Source of the DNA: Pseudomonas mendocina
GTDB taxonomy: Bacteria; Pseudomonadota; Gammaproteobacteria; Pseudomonadales; Pseudomonadaceae
Direction: 5' to 3'
DNA: 64,000 nt
NCBI RefSeq assembly: GCF_003008615.1
Contig: NZ_CP027657.1
Location: 2,232,001 to 2,296,000 of the forward strand
Shown here piece after piece: positions 13,383 through 23,400 of the stretch. Each line of letters begins with the position of its first letter. Positions within the stretch are counted from its first letter, which is position 1. Both the position numbers and the translations under genes were made by a program. The notes beneath the pieces were generated by a model, which did not search any database, was not told the DNA's origin, and was given only the letters and a program-made list of their open reading frames with translations.

Positions 13383-14153
13383 ATGTCGAAGCGCAACACG
13401 CCGCAACGTCGCCACACCATCCTCGCCTTGCTCGTCGAGCAGGGTGAGGTGTCCGTGGATGCCCTGGCGCAGCACTTCGCCACCAGCGAAGTGACCATTC
13501 GCAAGGATCTCGCCGCACTGGAGAAGAATGGCCTGCTGCTGCGTCGCTATGGCGGTGCCGTGCCCATGCCGCAGGAATTGATTAGCGAGCCGACGCAATC
13601 CATTTCTCCACACAAGCAGGCGATTGCCCGCGCCGGTGTGGCACGTATTCGCGAGCACGCACGGATCATCATCGACAGCGGCACCACTACGGCGGCGATG
13701 ATTCCGCAACTTGGCTACAAACCCGGCCTGGTGGTGATGACCAACTCGCTCAACGTGGCCAACGCGCTGCGCGAACTCGAGCATGAGCCGGTACTGCTGA
13801 TGACGGGCGGCACCTGGGATCCGCATTCGGAGTCCTTCCAGGGCCAGGTGGCCGAACAGGTGCTGCGTTCCTACGACTTCGACCAACTGTTCATCGGCGC
13901 CGACGGCATCGACCTGGAGCGTGGCACCACCACCTTCAACGAACTGCTCGGCTTGTCGCGGGTGATGGCCGAAGTCGCCCGCGAAGTCATCGTCATGGTC
14001 GAGAGCGACAAGATCGGCCGACGTATTCCCAACCTGGAACTGCCCTGGGGCAGCGTCCATACCCTGATCACCGACGAGCGCCTCGCCCACGAGGCCCGTG
14101 AACATCTGAGCGCGCGTGGCATCCAGCTGATCATCGCGCCGCTGCAAGACTGA
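13383..14153 (+). CDS. glmR: DeoR-family transcriptional regulator upstream of glmS (GlmR-like)
   Basis: The 256-residue protein has an N-terminal DeoR helix-turn-helix ([52 protein letters not shown]) and a C-terminal sugar-phosphate sensor domain with [14 protein letters not shown] and [16 protein letters not shown]. It ends 10 bases before glmS, so the two are probably cotranscribed. The same arrangement occurs upstream of glmS in other pseudomonads, where the regulator is called GlmR; a link to amino-sugar supply is therefore likely but not shown by sequence alone. Start at 13383 fits [11 protein letters not shown]. Confidence 0.9.
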   Translation: MSKRNTPQRRHTILALLVEQGEVSVDALAQHFATSEVTIRKDLAALEKNGLLLRRYGGAVPMPQELISEPTQSISPHKQAIARAGVARIREHARIIIDSGTTTAAMIPQLGYKPGLVVMTNSLNVANALRELEHEPVLLMTGGTWDPHSESFQGQVAEQVLRSYDFDQLFIGADGIDLERGTTTFNELLGLSRVMAEVAREVIVMVESDKIGRRIPNLELPWGSVHTLITDERLAHEAREHLSARGIQLIIAPLQD

Positions 14154-14163
14154 GGACGTAGAC

Positions 14164-16014
<1,851 letters not shown>

Positions 16015-16036
16015 CGGCGTTTCGCGCTGAGATAGA

Positions 16037-16066
16037 AAAAGGCCCGTTCATGAAGACGGGCCTTTT
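16037..16066. terminator. Bidirectional terminator between glmS and map
   Basis: AAAAGGCCCGT, an 8-base loop and ACGGGCCTTTT form an 11-bp stem ending in T4 on the + strand and T4 on the - strand. It lies between two convergent genes (glmS and map) and can serve both. Confidence 0.9.
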
Positions 16067-16074
16067 GCTTTCTG

Positions 16075-16854
16075 TCAGCTCGAAACGCTGCGCAGGTGGT
16101 GTTCCTCAGGGCGCAGCGTAAGCACCCGGACACCTTCGCGGGTGACCGCCACGGTGTGTTCGAACTGCGCCGACAGCTTGCCGTCACGGGTCACCACGGT
16201 CCAGCCGTCGCGCAGGGTGCGCACGGCATCCTGGCCCTGGTTGAGCATCGGCTCGATGGTGAAGGTCATGCCTTCGCGCAGGGTCAGGCCGGTTCCGGGT
16301 TTGCCCCAGTGCAGCACCTCGGGAGGCTCGTGCATTTCCCGGCCGATGCCGTGGCCGCAATATTCCCGAACCACCGAGTAGCGGTGGGCGCGGGCATGCT
16401 GTTCGATGGCGTGGCCGATATCGCCGAGCCGAGCGCCTGGCCGCACCGCCTCGATGCCCTTGCACATCGCATCGTAGGTGACCTGGACAAGCTGGCGCGC
16501 CTGCTGCGAAACCTCGCCGATCAGGTAGGTCTTGCTCGAATCGGCGATGTAGCCGTTCTTTTCCAGGGTGATATCGAAGTTCACCAGGTCGCCGCTGCAC
16601 AGGATCTCACCGGCGCTGGGTACGCCATGGCAGACCACCTCGTTACGCGAGGTATTCATCGAGTAGGCGAAACCATACTGACCCTTGCTCGCGGGCCGTG
16701 CCTTGAGTTCGCCGACGATGTAGTTATCCACAAGATCGTTGACCTGCAGGGTCGACAGGCCAATCAGATCCAGTCGATCCAGGTAGCCGAACACGCCCGC
16801 CAACAACCTGCCGGCTTCTGCCATCAGGGCGATTTCTCCGGGTGTCTTGCTCAT
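16075..16854 (-). CDS. map: Type I methionine aminopeptidase
   Basis: MetAP removes the initiator methionine from nascent proteins. From the ATG at 16854 the protein is 259 residues, and all metal and active-site residues of the E. coli enzyme are found at a constant offset: His76, Asp94, Asp105, His168, Glu201 and Glu232 (motifs DLVNFDITL, CGHGIGREMHEPP, FTIEPM, QFEHTV). The start overlaps the stop of the upstream ParD-like gene as ATGA, implying translational coupling. This may be a second MetAP copy; the housekeeping map normally sits next to rpsB, outside this window. Confidence 0.95.
   Translation of the reverse strand: MSKTPGEIALMAEAGRLLAGVFGYLDRLDLIGLSTLQVNDLVDNYIVGELKARPASKGQYGFAYSMNTSRNEVVCHGVPSAGEILCSGDLVNFDITLEKNGYIADSSKTYLIGEVSQQARQLVQVTYDAMCKGIEAVRPGARLGDIGHAIEQHARAHRYSVVREYCGHGIGREMHEPPEVLHWGKPGTGLTLREGMTFTIEPMLNQGQDAVRTLRDGWTVVTRDGKLSAQFEHTVAVTREGVRVLTLRPEEHHLRSVSS
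16724..16732 (+). other. Exact DnaA-box 9-mer inside map
   Basis: TTATCCACA, preceded by G, lies within the coding sequence of map on the strand opposite to the gene. It is one of the eight exact copies noted by eye. Confidence 0.3.
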
Positions 16855-17063
16855 GAGGCATCCGCCATACGCGGCGGAACCATCACACCGGCCGCACGCA
16901 GCTCGGCCGCCATGACCTCGTTGAAGCTCAGGGTCGGGTTCATCTCGCACAGCATGCCGATGCGAATCCAGAAACCCGCCTGGGCATTGATCGAGCGGCC
17001 CGACACGCTGCTCGCCCTGCGAATCTGGTCGTGCAGCTCATCATCGATGTTGACGATGCCCAT
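16851..17063 (-). CDS. ParD-like antitoxin-family protein coupled to map
   Basis: This 70-residue protein (MGIVNIDDELHDQIRRASSVSGRSINAQAGFWIRIGM) has a ribbon-helix-helix-like N-terminus resembling the ParD-like family of type II antitoxins: a short beta strand, then an amphipathic helix and a second helix. Its stop codon overlaps the map ATG (ATGA), so the two are translated as a pair. No ParE/RelE-type toxin is present; the partner gene in the position of a toxin is the aminopeptidase. AGGAGG precedes the ATG at 17063, and direct repeats of TATACGA lie just upstream, consistent with autoregulation by a ribbon-helix-helix protein. Function beyond DNA binding is unknown. Confidence 0.85.
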   Translation of the reverse strand: MGIVNIDDELHDQIRRASSVSGRSINAQAGFWIRIGMLCEMNPTLSFNEVMAAELRAAGVMVPPRMADAS

Positions 17064-17074
17064 GGGGCCTCCTG

Positions 17075-17101
17075 CTATATGTTTCGTATATGAATCGTAT
17101 A
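17075..17101 (-). promoter_or_regulatory. Candidate promoter/operator of the parD-like-map pair
   Basis: On the - strand two TATACGA heptamers (17101-17095 and 17090-17084) are spaced 11 bases apart, about one helical turn, followed by CATATAG. They lie 12-40 bases before the ATG, where -10 elements and an autoregulatory ribbon-helix-helix operator would be expected. Repeats seen; binding inferred. Confidence 0.4.
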
Positions 17102-17253
17102 GGGTTTGGTCGGTAATTTCACCTGTACCCTCGCGAAGTCTGATGGTGGTCAGCGCCTGTGAGTGCTCCGATCCCTTAAAATGGTCGGTGGATCCGCTGA
17201 CTGACTCGGTCAGGCCGGCGGGGCGCAGGAGTCATGCGGGTAGAGGAGAGAGG

Positions 17254-17484
17254 ATGAAGCGCGCAGATGTGAAACAGAGAACGGACGAAGGGGTGCTGTT
17301 CGACACCCAGGTCATGGTCAATCCGGCCAATACGGCGCAGTGGATCGTGTTCTTCAAGAAAGACGCCGGGCGCAGCTTCTTTCTGGTGGACGAGGCCGAA
17401 CAGGTGGAGACCTTCTCCGACCTGAACGAGCTGATGGTGGAGTTGCGGGCATTGGGTATCAAGCGGGTCGAAGTACAGCTCTGA
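17254..17484 (+). CDS. Conserved hypothetical protein, 76 residues
   Basis: This is a small soluble protein starting at 17254 (MKRADVKQRTDEGVLFDTQVMVNPANTAQWIVFFKKDAGRSFFLVDE is the N-terminal part; key features are a central WIVFFKK strand and an acidic, leucine-rich C-terminal helix ending KRVEVQL). No signal peptide or membrane segment is visible. A purine-rich Shine-Dalgarno (AGAGGAGAG) precedes the ATG. It is divergent from the parD-like gene and stands alone. The coding case rests on the strong ribosome-binding site and amino-acid composition; I do not recognise the function. Confidence 0.7.
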   Translation: MKRADVKQRTDEGVLFDTQVMVNPANTAQWIVFFKKDAGRSFFLVDEAEQVETFSDLNELMVELRALGIKRVEVQL

Positions 17485-17706
17485 TCCACAGTTGCTCACA
17501 ATTGGCGTGGATCATCTTGTGGATATCCTCGTGATACCTGGCTGTAGCCCTTTAATGCTGGTACTTTCGGCCAGTTGTACAAAAACTGACCCTCGGCAAA
17601 TGGCTATCCACAGTAGTCTGGGATAACTTCCTTGCTTTCTTGTTGATAAGTTATCGAAGGCCAATGAATACGGGGCTTTCAGCGATTTGCGCAGTTTATC
17701 GCCAGG
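17485..17706. other. Intergenic region with near-DnaA boxes and an inverted repeat
   Basis: No gene is supported. Three one-mismatch DnaA boxes occur: TGATCCACA (17482-17490), ATATCCACA on the - strand (17518-17526) and CTATCCACA (17604-17612). An 8-bp inverted repeat, GATAACTT (17622-17629) and AAGTTATC (17648-17655), lies before the end of cobM. AT content is higher than in the surroundings. No terminator with a T-run was found. Confidence 0.4.
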
Positions 17707-18462
17707 TCAGTCGCGACCGGGACGATAGAGATGCCGATGGGTAGCGTCGTACAGCGCCGATTCGGCGAAGGCGCCCGGATCGAGCACATGACCGACGAGG
17801 ATCAACGCCGTGCGGCGGAAGTCCTTGGCTGCAACCTTGGCTTCGATATCGGCCAGGGTGCCCAGTACCCAGTCCTGATCCGGCCAGCTCGCTCTGTGGA
17901 TAACCGCAATGGGGCAGTCGGCGCCGTAGTGCGGCAGCAGTTCGGCCACGATCGCTGGTAACTGGCGCACGCCGAGGTGGATGGCCATGGTCGCGCGGTG
18001 CCTGGCCAGGTCATGCAGCTGTTCGCCCTCGGGCATCGGCGAGGTGGTGCCGTAGCGAGTGAGGATCACCGTCTGGGCGATGCCGGGCAGGGTCAGCTCG
18101 GCTTCCAGCAACGCTGCGCAGGCCGCAGTGGCGGTGACACCGGGAATGATCTCGAAGGGGATGCCGAGCGCGCGCAGCTCGCGAATTTGCTCGCCAATGG
18201 CGCCGTACAGCGACGGGTCACCGGAATGCACGCGGGCCACGTCCTGGCCGCGCTCATGGGCCTCATGCAGCAGTGCGATGATCTCGCCCAGGTGCAGCTC
18301 GGCCGTATTGACCACCTGTTCGGCGTTGTGACCCTGAAGCACCGCCTCGGGCACCAGCGAGCCGGCATAGAGGATCACCGGGCACGAGCGGATCAGGCGT
18401 TGACCCTTGACGGTGATGAGCTCGGGATCGCCGGGGCCGGCGCCGATGAAGTAGATGGTCAT
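17707..18462 (-). CDS. cobM: Precorrin-4 C11-methyltransferase
   Basis: CobM transfers a methyl group from SAM to C-11 of precorrin-4 in the aerobic cobalamin pathway. The 251-residue protein has the tetrapyrrole-methylase signatures GAGPGDPELITVKG near the N-terminus, HSGDPSLYGAIGEQ, and EIIPGVTATAACAALLEAELTLPG. Its ATG overlaps the cobE stop (ATGA), so the two form one leftward unit. Length is normal. Confidence 0.96.
   Translation of the reverse strand: MTIYFIGAGPGDPELITVKGQRLIRSCPVILYAGSLVPEAVLQGHNAEQVVNTAELHLGEIIALLHEAHERGQDVARVHSGDPSLYGAIGEQIRELRALGIPFEIIPGVTATAACAALLEAELTLPGIAQTVILTRYGTTSPMPEGEQLHDLARHRATMAIHLGVRQLPAIVAELLPHYGADCPIAVIHRASWPDQDWVLGTLADIEAKVAAKDFRRTALILVGHVLDPGAFAESALYDATHRHLYRPGRD
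17895..17903 (-). other. Exact DnaA-box 9-mer inside cobM
   Basis: TGTGGATAA followed by C on the + strand, within the cobM coding sequence. It is listed with the other copies because of the overall excess of this word in the window. Confidence 0.3.
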
Positions 18463-18890
18463 GCGGGCTCTCTATCGAATGTGGCCAGCGCACAGGTGGC
18501 GCTGGCGCTGCGCTTCTTCAGGCCGAGCAGCTGCGCGTTGCTGCCCAGGCGGGTGGCCAATGCCAAGGCGCACGGCTCGGCCACGGCAGGGGCGCCGGTG
18601 GTGGATCGCGTGAGCAGGCTGGCGGTGTTCGCCGACTGGTAGGGCATGAGGTCGTCGGGGGTGAAGAAGCTCAGCTTCAGCTTCAGGCACGTGGCCAGTT
18701 CATGCAGCGCCGGCTCGTCGTGCTTGTGCGCAATGCTGGCCAATCCTGCAAGGTTATCCACCGTCAGTTCATGTTGCGCCAGGCTGTGGGTCAGCAGGGC
18801 GAGCAGCTCGTCCTGTGCACAACCGCGCCGACAGCCCAGGCCGGCAACCACCTTGGCGGTGGCGGGGGGATCGAGGTGGCTGGCGGTCAT
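18459..18890 (-). CDS. cobE: Cobalamin biosynthesis protein CobE (CbiG C-terminal-like)
   Basis: The 143-residue protein matches the stand-alone CbiG C-terminal domain called CobE in aerobic B12 producers: VVAGLGCRRGCAQDELLALL at the N-terminus and LSFFTPDDL further on. The exact biochemical step is not well defined in the family. The start at 18890 is chosen because the conserved GLGCRRG lies just after it; the frame stays open far upstream, but that part runs antisense to the riboswitch and cobW and has no family resemblance. cobM follows with a 4-base overlap. Confidence 0.9.
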   Translation of the reverse strand: MTASHLDPPATAKVVAGLGCRRGCAQDELLALLTHSLAQHELTVDNLAGLASIAHKHDEPALHELATCLKLKLSFFTPDDLMPYQSANTASLLTRSTTGAPAVAEPCALALATRLGSNAQLLGLKKRSASATCALATFDREPA

Positions 18891-18992
18891 GAGCGGCAGT
18901 CGTGTCGGAGGGGGACGTAGCTCATCATGGCGCCTGCCAGCGGTCAACCGCGATTGACCGGCCGCCGCTGCCTGCGTAGCCTTCTCGCTTTC

Positions 18993-19156
18993 GAGGTTCT
19001 TTCCGGCAAGCCGCCGGGGAGCTAAGAGGGAACAGGGTCGATGCCCTGGCTGCCCCCGCAACTGTAAACGGTTATGCCCTTCGTTAAACCACTGCCAACC
19101 GGCGGGAAGGTGAAGGGATGCGCGCCGCGCAAGCCGTGAGCCAGGAGACCTGCCTC
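18993..19156 (+). ncRNA. Cobalamin (AdoCbl-class) riboswitch
   Basis: The region contains the conserved core elements in order: GCTAAGAGGGAAC (19021-19033), GGCTGCCCCCGCAACTGTAA (from 19048), an ACCACTGCC-type segment (19088-19096), GGCGGGAAGG and the B12 box CCAGGAGACCTGCC (19141-19154). It precedes cobW by about 110 bases, and the intervening sequence includes a TCGGA/TCCGA hairpin that could be part of the expression platform. It should repress cobW-cobN and downstream genes when B12 is plentiful. The divergent cobE-cobM block has no riboswitch on its own strand. Confidence 0.95.
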
Positions 19157-19265
19157 GACAATCAGCCACTTGCTCGGACGGGGTGATCCGACGCGGCCAG
19201 CACGCCCCTGCGTGCCCGCCTGCCCATACCCGTCCGCCGAACTTAACGACGCCACGGGGCCCTCC

Positions 19266-20315
19266 ATGAAAACCCTCGCCAAACTGCCTGTCACCATCGT
19301 CACCGGTTTCCTCGGTGCCGGCAAAACCACCCTGCTGCGCCACCTGCTGGCCAATGCCGGCGGCCGCCGTATCGCGGTGATCGTCAACGAGTTCGGCGAG
19401 TTGGGCATCGACGGCGAGATCCTCAAGCAGTGCTCCATCGGCTGCAGCGAAGAAGAAGCCAATGGCCGCGTCTTCGAACTGGCCAACGGCTGCCTGTGCT
19501 GCACCGTGCAGGAAGAATTCTTCCCGGTGATGCGCGAGCTGGTGGCGCGCCGTGGCGACCTCGACCACATCCTGATCGAAACCAGCGGCCTGGCGCTGCC
19601 CAAGCCGCTGGTGCAGGCCTTTAACTGGCCGGAAATCCGCAACGCCTGTACCGTCGATGCGGTGATCACTGTGGTCGACAGCCCGGCGGTGATCGCCGGT
19701 ACTTTCGCCGCCTTTCCCGATCAGGTGGACGAGCAGCGCAAGCTTGACCCCAACCTCGACCACGAGTCGCCGCTGCATGAGCTGTTCGCCGACCAGTTGG
19801 CCAGCGCTGACCTGGTGATCCTCAACAAGGCCGATCTGCTCGACGCCGACGCGCTGGCTGCCGTGCGCACCGAGGTGGCCGAGGAGCTGCCGCCGGCGGT
19901 CAAGGTGATCGAAGCGCATGGTGGTGAGTTGCCGCTGGACGTGTTGCTGGGTCTGAACAGCGAAACCGAGCTGCATATCGACAGCCGCCGCACCCATCAT
20001 GACGATGAAGACGAGGATCACGATCACGAGGAATTCGACTCGTTCCACGTGGAACTACCGGAAACAGAGGAGGCGCGCCTGCTGGCCGCTTTGAAGGGCG
20101 CCGTGGCCAAGTACGGCATCCTGCGTGTGAAGGGCTTCGCGGCGATCCCTGGCAAGCCGATGCGCCTTTTGGTGCAGGGTGTCGGCCAGCGCTTCGACCG
20201 CCACTTCGACCGCGCCTGGCAGGCCGATGAAGTGCGCCAGAGCCGCCTGGTGGTGATCGGCCAGCAGCTCGACCGCGTGGCCATCGAGGCCGAGCTGAAG
20301 GCGGCGTTGGCCTGA
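19266..20315 (+). CDS. cobW: CobW-type GTP-dependent metallochaperone (cobalt, for cobaltochelatase)
   Basis: CobW is a G3E-family GTPase thought to deliver Co2+ to the CobN chelatase. The 349-residue protein has the P-loop GFLGAGKTT (residues 14-22), the metal-binding CLCC motif (76-79), LIETSGLALPKPL and the NKADL guanine-specificity motif. A His/Asp/Glu-rich stretch (HHDDEDEDHDHEE) near residues 239-251 may bind metal. It is the first gene after the cobalamin riboswitch. The coding sequence also contains a 14-base parS palindrome at residues 259-263. Confidence 0.96.
   Translation: MKTLAKLPVTIVTGFLGAGKTTLLRHLLANAGGRRIAVIVNEFGELGIDGEILKQCSIGCSEEEANGRVFELANGCLCCTVQEEFFPVMRELVARRGDLDHILIETSGLALPKPLVQAFNWPEIRNACTVDAVITVVDSPAVIAGTFAAFPDQVDEQRKLDPNLDHESPLHELFADQLASADLVILNKADLLDADALAAVRTEVAEELPPAVKVIEAHGGELPLDVLLGLNSETELHIDSRRTHHDDEDEDHDHEEFDSFHVELPETEEARLLAALKGAVAKYGILRVKGFAAIPGKPMRLLVQGVGQRFDRHFDRAWQADEVRQSRLVVIGQQLDRVAIEAELKAALA
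20042..20055. other. parS-like ParB-binding site within cobW
   Basis: GTTCCACGTGGAAC is a perfect 14-base palindrome identical to the core of the bacterial chromosomal parS consensus (TGTTCCACGTGGAACA); only the outermost base on each side differs. parA and parB lie 17 kb to the left, and the origin is expected a few kb beyond them. A chance match to a fixed 14-mer in 64 kb is very unlikely. The site encodes FHVEL of CobW. Confidence 0.8.
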
Positions 20316-20321
20316 TACAGA

Positions 20322-20443
20322 GCGTAGGGCGTACTCGCGTAGCAGTACGCCGTGTGGACATATGTGCTGGCGGTGGACTGTTCGCTTCGCTCCTGAGTCC
20401 ACCCTACGGCGCTAAGAGCAATCGCGGCTAAAGCCCCTCCCAC
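20322..20443. repeat. Extragenic palindromic repeat cluster between cobW and cobN
   Basis: Nested inverted repeats fill the 137-base gap: GGCGTACT/AGTACGCC (20328-20335 and 20344-20351), GGTGGACT/AGTCCACC (20372-20379 and 20396-20403) and an outer CGTAGGG/CCCTACG pair. A REP half-element (TCGCGGCTAAAGCCCC... at 20422-20443) follows and is identical over 22 bases to one at 24487-24508. Despite this spacer, cobW and cobN are probably one transcript. Confidence 0.8.
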
Positions 20444-20452
20444 AGAACGAAT

Positions 20453-23400
20453 ATGCATTTACTGCGCACCCAGCCCGGCGCTCAACTGCCGGCCGACAGC
20501 ATCGCCGACCTCGGCCAGACGCCTGCCGATTTGGTGATCCTGTGCACGGGCGATTCGCACTTGTCGTTGCTGACCGAAGCCGCCCGGCAACTGCCGAACG
20601 ACTATCCCAGCCTGCGCCTGGCCAGCCCGGCACAGCTGAGTAACAACGCCTCGGTGGACTACTACGTCGAGCAGGTGCTGCAACATGCCAAGGTCATCCT
20701 GATCTCGGTGCATGGCGGGGTCAGCTACTGGCGCTACGGTGTGGAGCGTCTGGTTGAGCTGGGCGCGCGCGGCGCCACGGTGATCATGGTGCCCGGCGAC
20801 GACAAGCCCGACCCGGAGCTGAATGCGCTCGGTAACGTTGCTGAAGAAGACAGCCAACGCCTCTGGCAGTACCTGCGCCAGGGCGGCTTGGAGAATGCCT
20901 GCCAGTTGTTCCGCTGCATCGGCAGCCGTTGGCTGGGCCGCGACGACACGTGGCAGGAGCCGCAACCGCTGCCGCGCGTCGGCCTCTATCACCCGCAGCG
21001 CAGCCCGGCGGCGCTGGCTGACTGGCAGGCGCAGTGGCAGCCGGAGACGCCCGTGGTGGCGCTGCTGTTCTATCGCAACCATGTGCAATCGGCGAACACC
21101 GCCTTCGTCGATACCTTTTGCCAGCACCTCATCGTGCAGGGCCTCAACCCGCTGCCGATTGCCGTGGCCAGCCTCAAGGAACCTGCATGCCTGGAACAGG
21201 TGCAGGCCTGGCTGGACGAAACTAACGCCGCGCTGATCATCAACACCACCGGCTTCGCCCTGTCCAACCCCGAGGCGCCACAGGCGCGGGTGTTCCGTCG
21301 CGATATCCCGGTGCTGCAGGCCATCTGCTCGCTGGACAACCAGGCGCAGTGGCAGGCCAGCGCCCAGGGCCTGGGCTCGCGCGATCTAGCCATGCACGTA
21401 GTGCTGCCCGAGCTGGATGGCCGGCTGATCGGTACCGCCATCAGCTTCAAGGGGCTGGCCTGGCGTAGCGAGCGCAGCCAGAGCGACGTGGTGTGCTACC
21501 AGGCGCATGAACCGGGCATGTCTCACGTCGCAGAACTGGCGCGTAACTGGTGTCAGTTGGCGATCAAAAGCAACGATCAGAAGCGAATCGGCCTGATCCT
21601 GGCCAACTACCCGACCCGCGACGGCCGCATCGGCAACGGCGTCGGCCTGGATACACCGGCTGCCGCCCTGAATATCCTCCGCGCCCTGAAGGCCCAGGGG
21701 TATCCGGTGGATAACCTGCCGGACAGCGGCACCGCACTTGTCCACAGCCTGCTCGGCGGCGTCACCAACGATCTCGACGGCCTCGATACACGGCCTTGCG
21801 CGCAAAGCTTGGCGCTGGACGACTACCTGGCGTTTTTCCACAGCCTACTCGCTGCCAACCAGCAGGCAGTGCGCGAACGCTGGGGTGAGCCGCAGGATGA
21901 CCCGATGTTCCGCAGTGGGCGGATGATGGTCGCCGGCCTGCGCTTCGGCCTGACCTTCGTTGGCATCCAGCCGGCGCGCGGTTATCAGCTCGACCCGGCG
22001 GCGGTGTACCACGACCCCGATCTGGTGCCGCCGCACGGCTATATCGCCTTTTACGCCTGGCTGCGCACGGCCTTTGTCGCTGATGCACTGATCCACGTTG
22101 GCAAACATGGAAATCTGGAATGGCTGCCGGGCAAGAGCGTCGGCCTGTCCGAGGGCTGCTGGCCGCAGGCGCTGATTGGCCCGCTGCCGAATATCTACCC
22201 CTTTATCGTCAACGACCCGGGCGAGGGCGCGCAGGCCAAGCGGCGTACCCAGGCGGTGATCATCGACCACCTGATGCCGCCGCTGACCCGCGCCGAAAGC
22301 TACGGCCCGCTACGCGATCTGGAGCGGCTTGCCGACGAGTACTACGACGCCAGCCAGCTCGACCAGCGCCGCGCTGTCGAGCTGCGTGGCGAGATCCTGG
22401 CCAAGGTGCGCGAAGCCAGCCTCGACCGCGAGCTGGGCCTGCAGCTCAATGACGATGCCGACAGCTGGCTACCGCAGCTCGACGCCTACCTGTGCGACCT
22501 CAAGGAATCGCAGATTCGCGATGGCCTGCATGTGTTCGGCGAGTCGCCCGCCGGGCAACTGCGCCGCGACACCCTGCTGGCGCTGCTGCGCATTCCCCGT
22601 GGCGATGGACAGGGCGCCAATGCCAGCCTGCTGCGCGCTCTGACCCGTGGCCTGGAGCTGGGCTTCGATCCGCTGGATTGCGATATGGGCCAGCCTTGGG
22701 AGGGGCTGCGCCCACAGGCCTTGCAGGCTGTGGATAACAGTCTGTGGCGCACTGTCGGTGACACCCGCGAACGCCTGGAACTGTTGGCGCTGCGGCTGAT
22801 CGAGCAGCGCCTGGCAGGGGAGCATAGCGAAGCGTTTGGCGCCGAGGTGGCGCTGATCCTCGACGGCCTGGCCGAGCATATCGCGCCGCTGCTCGATGCC
22901 TGTGGCGACGCCGAGATGGGCGGCCTGCTGGCGGCACTGGAGGGGCGTTTCGTCCCAGCCGGGCCGAGTGGCGCACCGAGTCGTGGTCGCCTCGACGTGC
23001 TGCCCACCGGGCGCAACTTCTTTACCGTCGACGTGCGGCATCTGCCCACGCCCACCGCCTGGCGCCTCGGAGTGCAAGCGGCGGATCGCCTGCTGGAGCG
23101 CCACCTGCAGGACGAGGGCGACCATCTACGTCAGCTCGGCCTGTCGGTATGGGGCACGGCAACCATGCGCACCGGTGGCGACGATATTGCCCAGGCCCTG
23201 GCTTTGATGGGCGTGCGCCCGGTGTGGCAGCCCGGCAGCCAGCGCGTCGAGCGCTTCGAGGTGTTGCCGCTGGAACAGCTTGGTCGACCCCGGGTGGATG
23301 TGACTCTGCGCGTGTCAGGCTTCTTCCGCGATGCCTTCAGCAACCTGATTCGCCTGTTCGACGAGGCCGTGCAGGCAGTGATCGAACTGGACGAGCCGGA

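Noticed and set aside
17485..17706. Cluster of near-DnaA boxes as a replication origin
   Set aside because: The boxes are imperfect and widely spaced, there is no AT-rich unwinding element, and the true origin is expected left of mnmG by conserved gene order.
18891..20048. Upstream extension of the cobE frame to 529 codons
   Set aside because: The added part runs antisense to the riboswitch and cobW and has no family resemblance; the CobE domain starts at 18890.
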